Shown here piece after piece: positions 44,459 through 53,949 of a stretch of 64,000 nt of DNA. The notes under the pieces were generated by a model. It was not told the DNA's origin, searched no databases, and saw nothing but the letters and a program-made list of their open reading frames with translations. Source of the DNA: Acanthacorydalis orientalis (Eukaryota; Arthropoda; Insecta; Megaloptera; Corydalidae). The stretch is from contig CM068313.1 in assembly GCA_034766995.1 (NCBI GenBank), positions 54,023,775 to 54,087,774 on the forward strand. The letters run 5' to 3'. A program made the translations under genes and the position numbers. The stretch's first letter is position 1. Each line of letters opens with the position of its first letter.

Positions 44459-44725
44459 AATTATGTTTTGAGCTTGACGTCATAGCTTCTTAAAAACTGA
44501 TTTTCAACTCGAGGATACGAGTCACAACAACTGCTCACATCAGATTTACCTTAAAAACTGTTATTTATTCATTTAGTTGTCATTTACAATTATTTTGGTG
44601 ATCCGACACGTTTGTATTTAGTGTCGTTACAAATCTCACAAGTATAGCATTACGAATTAATTTTGGATAGATTACTAATTATCGAAAGAAGAATGTTGTC
44701 CACATCCTATGGGTGTTATGTAACT
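44459..44725 (-). repeat. 5' LTR (267 bp)
   Basis: Direct repeat of 43228-43498; followed on the minus strand by the tRNA-Ser-type primer site. Confidence 0.85.
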
Positions 44726-44818
44726 TGCATAATAAAACCACACAACTAACAGTGATGGCATACTGCAAGTTTCTCTAATGTAACTGTAAAATATATGTCA
44801 TATAAAACTGTTGTATAC

Positions 44819-44942
<124 letters not shown>

Positions 44943-44989
44943 TAATTATTATTTGTTGGCATTGTGGCTAATTTCGCTTTTAAACGTAA

Positions 44990-45625
44990 ATTTTCAGTCT
45001 TACTCAATTTTTCATTTCAATTGTGGAACAAATTGATCATTAAAACAATTTTTTTCAAAAATAAATTGTACTTTCTAAAAAAAAATGTACTTTGTAGAGA
45101 GTGAAAATTACATTTTTTAATCTCTACATTAAGTTAGGTGTTAATCAATCAGCAAACAGTTACGGACCACTTAAAATAATTTAATTTATCAACCTAATAT
45201 TTCAAAAATTTCTTAACATTTGTTCCACAATTTATCAATTAGTTATTTTTATTATAAAAAATGTATCAAAATATATTTAAAAAATGTATGTTAATTTATT
45301 TTTATTGAAAAAATGTTGGTACTTTGTAGAGAGTGAAAATTACATTTTTCAGTATCTACATTAAGTTAGGTATTAATCAATCAGCCAACAGTTCCGGACC
45401 ACTTAAAATAACTTAAATTAAAAAATGTATATTAATTTGAAGGTCATGAACCCCAATTATTTTTCTATGAACCTAATATTTCCTGAATTTCTTAACATTT
45501 GTTCCACAATTGATCAATTAGTTATTTTTATTAAAAAAATGTATCAATATATATTTAAAAATGTATGTAAATTTATTTTTATTAAAAAAATATTAGTACT
45601 GTGTAAAGAGTGAAAATTCATTCGT
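44990..45625. repeat. Tandem repeat (~235-265-bp unit) built on a family-A MITE end
   Basis: CTTTGTAGAGAGTGAAAATT occurs at about 45088 and 45323 and, decayed, at 45600. TTTCTTAACATTTGTTCCAC occurs at 45208 and 45490. Each unit includes the 3' coding end and right TIR of mariner family A (CAGTTCCGGACCACTTAAAA ... ATTATTTTTCTATGAACCTA). Old tandem duplication; no intact gene. Confidence 0.75.
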
Positions 45626-45807
45626 GAAACACTAACAGATTATTTTCATTAAACGTTTTATAACTAATCGTATAATTTTAAAATAAAATTTTCTTGGAAT
45701 CATTTTCTCTCTTTGTTTTCAATTACATATAAATAATTCACCGAGAATTAATCTCATTCATCAATATCACTTGTTTTCACTTACCGGCGTATTGGTTGTG
45801 GTATTTA

Positions 45808-47580
45808 ATAGATTAGTAGGAAAATAACTTCCGGTTTCATTTTCTGAACTCTAACTGTAATTTTTTTCAATGAAAGTGTCATTTCATCATGTTCATATTA
45901 ATATCATTTTAAAGTGCAGTTTTCTTCTATGTTTTGGTAACGTCGACGTTGATCTTATTATAAATTTTGTTTCAAATTGGTCTATTGAATTGTGCCGGTG
46001 ATAATGAAAGTGGTCTAAGTCATATATTTTCATTTAGAGATATTTAAACGTTTGAGTTTGAATAAAGTAAAAAATATTTTTATACTAAATAATAAAATAT
46101 TTTTGAAAATATTCACTCTTATAAAGTAAAAATATTTTATGATTGTGAAATTTTGTGTGTAGCTTATAAGGGAAAGCGATTTTTAATGCATTAAATGACT
46201 TAGACCATTTTCAAAATTAACAGAATATCTTCAAAGTGACTTACAATAAATAAAACAATACAATAATAATAATAAATAATAATCAATTTTATTAGAAATA
46301 AACAGTTAAAAACAAAATTAATCATTTACATTTTATAATTTATTTTTATCAGAAAAATATGTTTTCTAATACTTCATACGACTTCGACTATTTTCAAAAT
46401 TATTCAAATATATTCAAAATGATTTACAACAGAAATATTTCAGTTTTATTCAAAAAAAGAAGTTATAAATAATAGTATTCACTTACATTTTGTAATTATT
46501 ATTCTTGTTGTGATGTTTTGAGTGTACAAAAATATTCATGGCAAATTGACGGAATGTACAGGAACAGATCCATTATATCCTTATATTTTTCCTTTATAAG
46601 TGAGAGGATATTCGTATAATAATTGAATTTTTCCGTATATTTTCGGCCTTCCCTTTTTGGGCGAAAGATCTAAAATCTGAAATTCTGTTCTATCATCTAA
46701 AGATATCTTATAAAACATCTGATAAAGGGCATCTTTTAGAAATCTTATTCATTTTATTTTCAATCAATAAACAGATTCTCCGTTAATATTTTTCGTTCTC
46801 TTTGTAATTTATTTCTCTAGATTTTGTTTTCCAATAGCAATATAATTGTTCGTTTGAGAGCTTTAAGCAAAAAAGTTGACTTAACTTAAGGGTTATTTAC
46901 CTTGAATGTATTATAGTTTTATACAAATATCAGATGGTCACATGCATTTTTCCAGAAAAATAAAGTCTACCGGAAAGTAAGTGACTTAGTCCATTATAAA
47001 AATAAACAAAAACAGAATTATGTTTACCGACCAACTTTACAAAGATATTAAACGGTACATTTTTAAAAAAAATTCTAAGTTTTTCTATAATATTAAAATA
47101 TAAATAACTGTAATGTAAAATAAATCATAAAATCATTTTTTTCAATTTTTTGACTTAGTCCATTGTCATAATTACTGGCACAATTAAAGATGTAAAAGAA
47201 GTAAATAAGAGCAATTTTTGTATGAGTTCAACACGGGTACTAAAGCAGCAGAAACTGCTCGTAGACTAAACAATGCTTTGGTGTGGATAACTGTTAAGGA
47301 ACGTACGATTCCATGGCTATTCCAAAAATTCCGTGCTTGAGACAAGATCTTTGGATATGAAGGTCACGGGCGTCCTTCTTCAGTTCATAACGACCAGCTG
47401 AAGGCATGCATGAGTTGCATCATAACTAATCACAACAATTCGAGAGCTTGCAGAAATGTTAGGCTTTTGTCATCCAACAGTTCTAGACCACTTAAAACAG
47501 CTTGGGATATCAAAAAACCTCTAAATGGATAATGAATGAATTTGAGGCCACAAACCGCAATTATTTTTCTATGACCCTAA
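45808..47580 (+). mobile_element. Mariner MITE family A copy A9, split by a family-N insertion
   Basis: The left part 45808-45991 (GATTAGTAGGAAAATAACTT..., ending CTATTGAATT) and right part 47182-47580 (AATTAAAGATGTAAAAGAAG..., ending TTATTTTTCTATGACCCTAA) join seamlessly into a family-A copy if 45992-47181 is removed. It then spans the transposase N-terminal half on the plus strand. It is interrupted by stops. Confidence 0.85.
45992..47181 (-). mobile_element. Unassigned TIR element, family N, copy N1 (1.19 kb)
   Basis: Inserted in MITE A9 with AATT on both sides (45988-45991 and 47182-47185). The intact family-A copies have this AATT once, so it is a 4-bp target duplication. Termini: GTGCCGGTGATAATGAAAGT then GGTCTAAGTCA; the right end reversed is GTGCCAGTAATTATGACAAT then GGACTAAGTCA, 31-bp imperfect TIRs. 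Copies of the T-G-G-A-C-T-A-A-G-T-C-A motif recur inside (46195, 46376, 46979). Homologous to N2 in opposite orientation. No recognised transposase domain. Confidence 0.85.
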
Positions 47581-47708
47581 TATTTAAACATATTTTTTTG
47601 TCTAAAGGAACACAAAACAAATATAAATAAATAAGTAAATACAGTAAGTAATTGATTATACATTGACCTTATATAATGATGTATTTGTATAATACATAAC
47701 CATACAGT

Positions 47709-47827
47709 TTACACAAAAGTTAGGCGTTAGTCAATCATCCAACAGTTCTGGACCAGTTAAAATAACCATTAAAAAATGTATATGCATTTGATAATCATAA
47801 ACCAAAAATATTTTTCTACCAACCGAA
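47709..47827 (+). mobile_element. Mariner MITE family A, 3' end fragment (A10)
   Basis: CATCCAACAGTTCTGGACCA followed by the right terminus AATATTTTTCTACCAACCGA. Only this end is present. Confidence 0.75.
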
Positions 47828-47853
47828 TATTTCTAGTATTTTTTAACATTTCA

Positions 47854-49128
47854 TTAGATTGGTGCTAAAATAATTGCGGTTTTTAAGTACAGAGTATAAA
47901 AACTCCTATATAAGTTAAGTATTATATTTATTAATCAAACTAAAGACCATTGGTCTGCATACATTTCCTCCAACGAGAAAAATGTTTGTTTATTCCTACA
48001 ACATAGAATTCTGTTGTCCTAGAATTAACGAATTCGTCAAAAGCGTTTTAAGCTGATACTTAATCTATGAAAACCTTCACTCATGGAAATGACTCAATGT
48101 TTAAAAAAATGAAAATCTATCGGAGATAGGTCCGTAGAACAAGGTGGTTGAGGTAAAATTTCATAACACAATTCATTTAACTTTTTTAAAGACATCTGTG
48201 AGACGTGTGGTTGTCATGAAGAATAACTGGTCCTCTTCGATTGACTTACTGACCGTAGATGATGCAAATTCTCATACATTTTTTTCAGTTCCATGATAAT
48301 ATTTTTCTGTTGTTATTGTTTCACCAGGATTAAAGAAGTCGTAGTGAATGATGCCTCTTATCGACCATCAAACATTGACGATAATATTTTTTCATGAAGC
48401 TTCGGTTTAGGAAACTGTTTTGGTTCTTCTTCACAGTTCAGCCACTATGATGAACGTTTCCGGTTGTTGATGAGAATCCTCTTCTCATCATATGTGAGAA
48501 TGCGATCAATAAAAGTATCATTTTTGTTACACAAAAAAAATAATACAGAGCAGACTTCGTATCGCCGAATTGATTGATCTTCGTTTAGTTTATGACACTC
48601 ATTTATCCAGCTTTTTTATTTTTCCAATTAAACTCTAATGTCGAACAACTGTTAAATAACCCACATTGAGTTCTTCTGCCACTTCTCGAGTTGCTTCACG
48701 TGGGTCCGCTTTAATAATGGTTGTTAAATCATTATTGTCTATAGCTGAAGGACGTGAATGGCGCTCCTCATCATGAAAGTTTTCGTTTCCATTACGACAT
48801 TTTTGGAACCAGTTTTGAGCTGTACGTTCATTAATTGACTCTTCGCCAAAAACAAATTTGATATTTCGAACAGTTTATGTTGCTTTATGTCTCAATTGAA
48901 ATTCATACAACAAAATCACGGGAATTTGCCATTTTTCATGACTAATTTAAGAGGTTATTTCCAACAATACTAAATAATCAATACAATAGATACAATCTGA
49001 ATTCAGTAATGATAATTTCATTGTTTACAATGATATAATACATGACCATAACAAAAGATAACTGCAACTAGAAAATCGGCGTCACACATAAAATTATAAA
49101 AACCGCAATCATTATTACACCAACCTAA
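47854..49128 (-). mobile_element. Mariner family E, full length (1.28 kb, dead)
   Basis: Left end TTAGATTGGTGCTAAAATAA then TTGCGGTTTTT; the right end reversed is TTAGGTTGGTGTAATAATGA then TTGCGGTTTTT. The minus strand holds a shattered transposase: an N-terminal DNA-binding part near 48930-48640 (I-N-E-R-T-A-Q-x-W-F-Q-K pattern), R-I-L-T-Y-D-E-K-R-I near 48490, and PQPPCSTDLSPIDFHFFKHL near 48165-48110 around the third catalytic Asp. A second copy is at 53950-55112. The termini resemble family A, suggesting related transposases. Confidence 0.85.
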
Positions 49129-49129
49129 T

Positions 49130-49690
49130 TCGTAACAGAACTGATAGGAAACGAATTTTGTTTTTTTTTTATAGCGTCTTGTGGGTATTTAAAAAACTGC
49201 AAACCGCTCGAGAGCACTCGAGCCGAACTGCTCAGTCTTAAGATCAGTTAGTGACTGATTTATTATTCGATTATTACAGTAATTTATAAGGTTGTTATCA
49301 TCTAAATAGGATATGATTATAATTTATTAACATTATTTGAAAATTTCAATGTCACTTTATCCTGTTATGTAATGTTTGTCTTAATTAGTAGTTTTTACAA
49401 TATTTATAGTTTTGTTTACAATAATTTTACAATTATTAATAGCATTGTTTACAAAAATATTCTAATCGTCATGATATGTTTGGTGACACATGTACTTATT
49501 CTGAGACAAAGTTTAATTAAATGACTATACTATAGGGTTAACTGATATATAATTCGCGCACCGGAAAAAAAACATCCAACAGCCGAACCAACTCGACATA
49601 TACACCGTCTTTTCATAAAATCTGATAGTTTCTTTGCTTAGGGAGTTTTTAAGACTGTACGGGGCGTTATTGACGGAGGGTGTTGACGGA
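49130..49690. other. Unassigned AT-rich stretch
   Basis: Includes CGCTCGAGAGCACTCGAGCC (49206-49225), a short palindromic GC patch. Nothing else recognised. Confidence 0.35.
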
Positions 49691-49694
49691 GGGT

Positions 49695-50420
49695 ATTACT
49701 TGCTGACAACTATTAGTGTCTGTTGAATATTTCAATATTTGGATTTCACATGGATTATTCTTATTAATAAACAAATGGCTGCTGTGATTTTCATTGTTGT
49801 TTATTCTCATTACTATTACCTATGGGAGTTGTCGGTGTGTGTCCTCGTTCCATGTCTTGTGTGAGATGGTTTTGGTGTCCAATCAGTGTGGTCGATTTTT
49901 ATAGTGCACCCTAGAGTATCCTTCTCTCTTTGAATTCGAAACGCTGGTTTCTCGTCGACGATTTTTGTTCTTCAAGAAATGTTGCTCTACCGAAATTTTT
50001 GTTTTTCCAATAGCTTAATTAATTATTAAAATGAAAACGTGTTTCGCGATTTTCGTCGAATTTACCCTTCAGCTATACTACCGACTGCACCAAATATGTT
50101 TCGAGCTTGCCGTCATAGCTTTTCAAAAACTGATTTTCGACTTGAGGATACGAGTCACAACAACTGCTCATATCAGATTTTCGTTAAAGACTGTTATTTA
50201 TTCATTTAGTTGTCATTTACAATTGTTTTGGTGATCCGACACGTTTGTATTTAGTTTCGTTACAAATCTCACAAGTATAGCATTACTGATTAGTTCTGGA
50301 TAGATTACTAATTATCGAATGAAGAATGTTGTCCACACCCTGTGGGTATCATGTAACTTACATACTAATACCAGACAACTTACAGTGATGGCATACTGCA
50401 AGTTTCTCTAATTACAACTG
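49695..50420 (-). repeat. Partial duplicate of the LTR element (5' LTR, leader, flank)
   Basis: About 93% identical by eye to 44064-44785, same orientation. It contains the 5' LTR (about 50092-50358), a primer site TGGTGCAGTCGGTAGTAT that fits the tRNA-Ser type at 16 of 18 positions, the leader, and the start of the envelope-like remnant, but no 3' LTR. Similarity continues ~55 bp past the LTR (CAGTGATGGCATACTGCAAG in both), which favours segmental duplication over independent insertion. The frame at 50031-50234 is incidental. Confidence 0.8.
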
Positions 50421-50424
50421 TTAG

Positions 50425-51240
50425 AATGTCAATTACAACAGATCTGTAAGTGTTTCAATTTTATGATTGATTTGCTCATTTTTTATTTTAAAATCATATT
50501 GTTGATTTCACACGGACGTAAATTAACGTACGTTTTAACATAAATATTATTATGATAATTTATCTTTTAATCCGTCCGACATTCATTACAATATTAATCT
50601 ATCGACATCACAATCGTTCTATTGATTTTATTACTCTCGCTCCCTGAAATTTGTAAAATTCCAATTCAACTATCGAATCGTCAAGTGTTTCGATTTCAGT
50701 TTCGCTTTCAATGTATTACGCCCGTTGACAGTGTGAAATAGGTCAGGTTTTATGTCCGAAACGCACATTATACCTATACACCGGCGCTGTCTAAAATTAA
50801 AAGTGTTTATTTAAAAATAGCGCGCGTTCAAAGGACGGAGTCGTAACACGACAGCAACGTGTATGCGCGCGCACTTATATCAAACAGAGATAGAAACAGT
50901 GTTGCTAACTAAAATTTTTCACTTAAATGTATCATCAATAATTGAACAATCCGTGTGATAACGGAGAAGCAAATTGTAACTAAATAATCGAAGAACAGAA
51001 CCACTGAAAACGACGGACATTCCATTATTATTTGTCAGGAGATTGCTTGATCCTCCTGTCAATATCCGGGTTCCCGGGTTCCCATTTGCACTTTCTTGTT
51101 CAAAATTTTTTGACTTAATTGTAAAATAAAGTTTATCCTAGCCAGATCCTCGTTATTTGGGTCATTTTACAGTGATTTCCATTTTAAATTTTAATATTTT
51201 TCAAAAAAAAAATGTAATCAGGGGTTAAAATTGACAACCC
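50425..51240. other. Unassigned region with a CpG-rich patch
   Basis: 50690-50880 has many CG dinucleotides (AGCGCGCGTTCAAAGGACGG, TGTATGCGCGCGCAC). It contains no long frame. It lies ~4.7 kb upstream of the host exon on the same side, so a promoter or 5' untranslated exon is possible but unproven. Confidence 0.3.
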
Positions 51241-51404
51241 CTCTGTTCAATACCAGGGGTACCGGATGCCCACACACATTATATGAGTTAAAAATTAAAA
51301 GTGAATAGGAAAATATATATAAACTAAATAAATAAGTCAATACAAATGCAAAAACACATTTGAACTTAGATTTTATTAAGCACATTCATTAGTGTATTAT
51401 AATT

Positions 51405-51565
51405 AAAGTATGTTTATAACATATAGGCTTTTTTCACGCTTCACATGATTTTCGGGCCTTTTGTCGTTTTTTTATTACATTATTATAACATGTATGGCAT
51501 GAACCTACAACAATTTTTCTTCCCGTGCTGTCCAATGCTTGGGTGGATGTTGTTGAAGGAGTCTT
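51405..51565 (-). pseudogene. piggyBac P4 transposase, C-terminal Cys-rich domain
   Basis: The minus-strand reading contains GRKIVVGSCHTCYNNVIKKR then QKARKSCEA and KKPICYKH. The spacing C-x2-C ... C-x2-[lost C] ... P-x-C-x-H fits the zinc-binding tail of piggyBac/PGBD transposases. One Cys codon is changed to a stop. It is separated from the rest of the gene by the non-LTR fragment. Confidence 0.6.
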
Positions 51566-52255
51566 AGATAGATAGATAGATTATGTGTTAGGGGGGAGGA
51601 AGTTATCTTGCCTCCCGGCACTCAGACTCGAAGTCCATTATGCCTTCCCTCGGCTGATCAAAACTACTCGGGAAGTCTCACTTCCTTCCAGAAGCCTATC
51701 AGCCTGCCAGAGTTTATAGACCCTAGTTCGGCCGCGGTGAGGAAAAACTCCCCAGACCATCGTCGCCTTAAATTGACCCATGCCGAACATTCCGCGAGTA
51801 GGTGAATGAGGGTCTCGTTGCCCCTCCCACACCATCTACACTTTCCGTCCGTCCTTCGCCCTTGTATATGTTCATGGTAGCTTTGTCTCCCGTGTCCTGT
51901 GTCAATTCGCACCAGGAGCCGGGAGAAGGATCTGCCACTTGTATAGATTCTCTTGGTCCAGTCCTTATTTGGGGCCTGGCCTAAGAGTACCCTGGATTGA
52001 CGACAACCGTCAATCTTTAGCCACCATTCTGAGTGTTCTGTTACGACCCACTTCCGAATGGCGCCCTTGGCCCAGCATCTCGCTAGCCCTACGAAGGGCT
52101 CTGGCCCCTCCACGGAGGACCTGGCTCGTAATGAGGCCAGTCTGTCCGCTATTTCGTTCCCCCGTATGCCCGTATGACCCGGTACCCACTGAAGGTGAAC
52201 CTCGTTCTGGAAAGCCAGTCTGCCGAGAGGTATCTTGCATTCCAAAACCAACCAC
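51566..52255 (-). mobile_element. 5'-truncated non-LTR retrotransposon (RNase H end)
   Basis: GC-rich compared with its surroundings. It carries only the 3' end of the second ORF plus a short 3' UTR ending in (ATCT)3-4 on the minus strand (GATA repeat at 51569-51586 on plus). It has inserted inside the piggyBac P4 transposase region, same orientation. Confidence 0.85.
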
Positions 52256-52257
52256 AA
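51664..52257 (-). CDS. Non-LTR retrotransposon ORF2 C-terminus (RNase H and CCHC)
   Basis: Open for 197 codons. Residues ~18-43 read NEVHLQWVPGHTGIRGNEIA then D-R-L-A, the last part of an RNase H domain with the final catalytic Asp/His context (W-V-P-G-H-x-G-x-x-G-N-E-x-A-D). Residues ~140-158 contain CRWCGRGNETLIHLLAEC, the C-x2-C-x7-8-H-x4-C knuckle found at the C-terminus of R1/Jockey/I-group elements. Reverse transcriptase and endonuclease are absent because of 5' truncation, so the piece is immobile. It ends in a natural stop. The first ~10 residues sit at or beyond the junction and are not original. The intact frame means this insertion is comparatively young. Confidence 0.88.
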   Translation of the reverse strand: MWLVLECKIPLGRLAFQNEVHLQWVPGHTGIRGNEIADRLASLRARSSVEGPEPFVGLARCWAKGAIRKWVVTEHSEWWLKIDGCRQSRVLLGQAPNKDWTKRIYTSGRSFSRLLVRIDTGHGRQSYHEHIQGRRTDGKCRWCGRGNETLIHLLAECSAWVNLRRRWSGEFFLTAAELGSINSGRLIGFWKEVRLPE

Positions 52258-52402
52258 ATAATGAAGAATTTCACAACAAAACTTTCTATTGGAGTATATT
52301 TGGTAAACAAATTTGTATAATCATGAAGGAGTGTTGATGTTACAAATTTGTTTACCAAATATACTCCAATAGCAAGTTTTGTTGTAAAATTCTTCATTAT
52401 TT
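52256..52402. repeat. 62-bp inverted duplication at the retrotransposon 5' junction
   Basis: 52256-52317 is the reverse complement of 52341-52402 with two mismatches and a 23-nt spacer. The right arm continues the piggyBac reading (…AIGVYLVNKFV), so it is original, and the left arm is the inverted copy next to the retrotransposon 5' end. Confidence 0.92.
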
Positions 52403-53400
52403 GATCATTTCTCGATCGATCTTGAATTATAAGCATACATAGTTCTTCTTCCAATTGGTGTAGAAACCAGCGGCGCTCATTCGTCTTTTGTTAATCATTT
52501 TATTATTTTCATAATATATAATATAAGCCGCTAAACTCGCAATATCAATTATATTATAAAAAAAGATAGAGACCACCATTTTGATGCCCTTTTCGTAGTG
52601 TACCTCCCAAGCATTTGATCCATGGTATCGACTCGAATTTTCGTCTTATTATAATAAATAAATTATTTCTGGTTTCTTTTTTTCATTAGCGCTTACAGTC
52701 CTGTACGAATGCATCGTAGATAAAGTATAACAGATTTATTTTTATTTCGAACATAAGAACAAATTGCAACGTTTTCATCTTCATCAAAGAAACCAAACAT
52801 TATTAAGTATATTTCACGTGATTTAGAAGCAGCGATTTTTGTCGGAATATATTTTTTGTTTCTATTCAAAGTTTTAACGACTGTAAGGTTCCACGATTAA
52901 AATAAATTTCGCCAGGGGTAGCGTTGTAAAAAAATTATCCATAGAAATATTTCTACCTGATCGTTTGTATAATGAAGCCGATCCTTTGACAACTCGTTCA
53001 CCCTGATTCACTTCTGGATCGTCTCCAATTTTTCTGGTATAAATTTGTTCTTGTAATGAATATTAATTTTCTGCGTCGCAAATCCACTAGATTTTAATTC
53101 CACATTTTGATGATTTCGATAGGATCATACTGAGTGAATTTTGTTCTACCTCTAAATATGTAAAGATGCTCATCAATCGTCAAGCACTCTATTTGTTTGT
53201 ACATTGTAGCTAAGTTTGAATTCAAATCGTTCAAATATCTCGAATTGGAGCAGCTTTGTCTTCTTCAATACGGGTTCTTCGAGTATTAGCATCATCAAAT
53301 CTAATAAATCGTAGAATATTCCCATTTCTATTAATTCCCAATGTAGCTCGATATAAAGGATAAGACGTTTCCAGTTACATCTCGGTTGTATGATAGACAT
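52403..53400 (-). pseudogene. piggyBac P4 transposase, catalytic and core part
   Basis: Minus-strand order: the decayed first part 53400-53173, then L-T-I-D-E-H-L-Y-I-F-R-G-R-T-K-F (about 53185-53130), which fits the catalytic T-x-D-E-x-L-x-x-F-R-G-R. 53025-52900 gives VNQGERVVKGSASLYKRSGR, then NISMDNFFTTLPLAKF. 52590-52500 gives FFYNIIDIASLAAYIIYYEN, then K-M-I-N-K-R-R, the piggyBac core F-x-N-x-x-D-x-A-x-x-N-A. 52454-52403 continues EEELCMLIIQDRSRN. Catalytic Asp residues at T-x-D-E and x-x-D-N-F-F are still visible, but stops and shifts break the gene. Confidence 0.82.
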
Positions 53401-53669
53401 TAGAATTATTTAATCCAGAAGTAATCAAATTGCTCATAAATGCGTAAAACTCTTGAATCGTGAAATCTTACTATAAGTCCGCGTTCGCCGAAATCTTATT
53501 CAAAGATGAAGTTATACTATAGGATTTGTTTGCAAAAATTTTTGGAGAAACACAGAATAAGTGGAAGGGATAACCACTTTTTTTGTTGAGATCAAATTTT
53601 AAGAAAAGAGAGTCGGCAGGTAGATGAACGGTATCGTGGGTGCCCGGGTACTCCGGGTATTGAAAGGAT

Positions 53670-53945
53670 TGGAAAAATTTTTAAGCATAGGTGAATAAAT
53701 ATTGCCTCAAAATCTATTTAAATGGATAACACGAGAAAAAAAGATAAAAAAGTAGATAGCATCTATCATGAATTGCAAGAGTGGATGAAATTATAGAAAA
53801 GAAGAGTTATAATGCGATATAACAAATGACAGATAGCATTGACAGGACACAACTGGACAGTACTTAGTACTCAAACATTCACATCGAATAAATCAAATAT
53901 AATTTAACCCCAATCCTGCAAGATAATCCTACAACGCATATATCA
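53670..53945. other. Unassigned AT-rich stretch
   Basis: Nothing recognised. Confidence 0.3.
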
Positions 53946-53949
53946 GTCA

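Larger units (their letters stand above)
43228..44725 (-). mobile_element. Degraded errantivirus-like LTR element lacking gag and pol
   Basis: Two direct repeats in the same orientation (43228-43498 and 44459-44725) are the LTRs. On the minus strand they start AGTTACATAACACCCA / AGTTACATGACACCCA and end ACATAATT. Directly inside the 5' LTR lies TGGCGCCGTCCATAGGAT (44458-44441), a primer-binding site matching the tRNA-Ser type used by some insect errantiviruses at 15 of 18 positions as I recall it. A purine run (TGGAGG) precedes the 3' LTR. The internal part is only ~960 bp: a leader followed by the 3' part of an envelope-like gene, so gag and pol are deleted. The outer flanks TGTA and TGCA are compatible with a 4-bp target duplication. 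Confidence 0.8.
51245..53665 (-). mobile_element. piggyBac-like element (P4) split by a non-LTR insertion
   Basis: Left end TTCAATACCAGGGGTACCGG then ATGCCCACA; the right end reversed is TTCAATACCCGGAGTACCCG then GGCACCCACG, ~28-bp inverted ends, themselves rich in GGTACC-type palindromes. The transposase lies on the minus strand in three parts: 53400-52403 (catalytic and core), 52402-52341, and beyond the insertion 51565-51405 (C-terminal Cys-rich domain). TTAA does not directly adjoin the ends as I see them, so the exact boundaries may be a few bases outside. Confidence 0.75.

Noticed and set aside
52010..52255. Alternative frames over the RNase H fragment on both strands (also 51608, 51638, 51802 and 51939)
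   Set aside because: They are shadows of the GC-rich retrotransposon frame with the RNase H and CCHC motifs.
52149..52454. Minus frame joining piggyBac and retrotransposon sequence as a fusion gene
   Set aside because: It crosses the inverted duplication and the insertion junction, and the retrotransposon part is read out of its natural frame.
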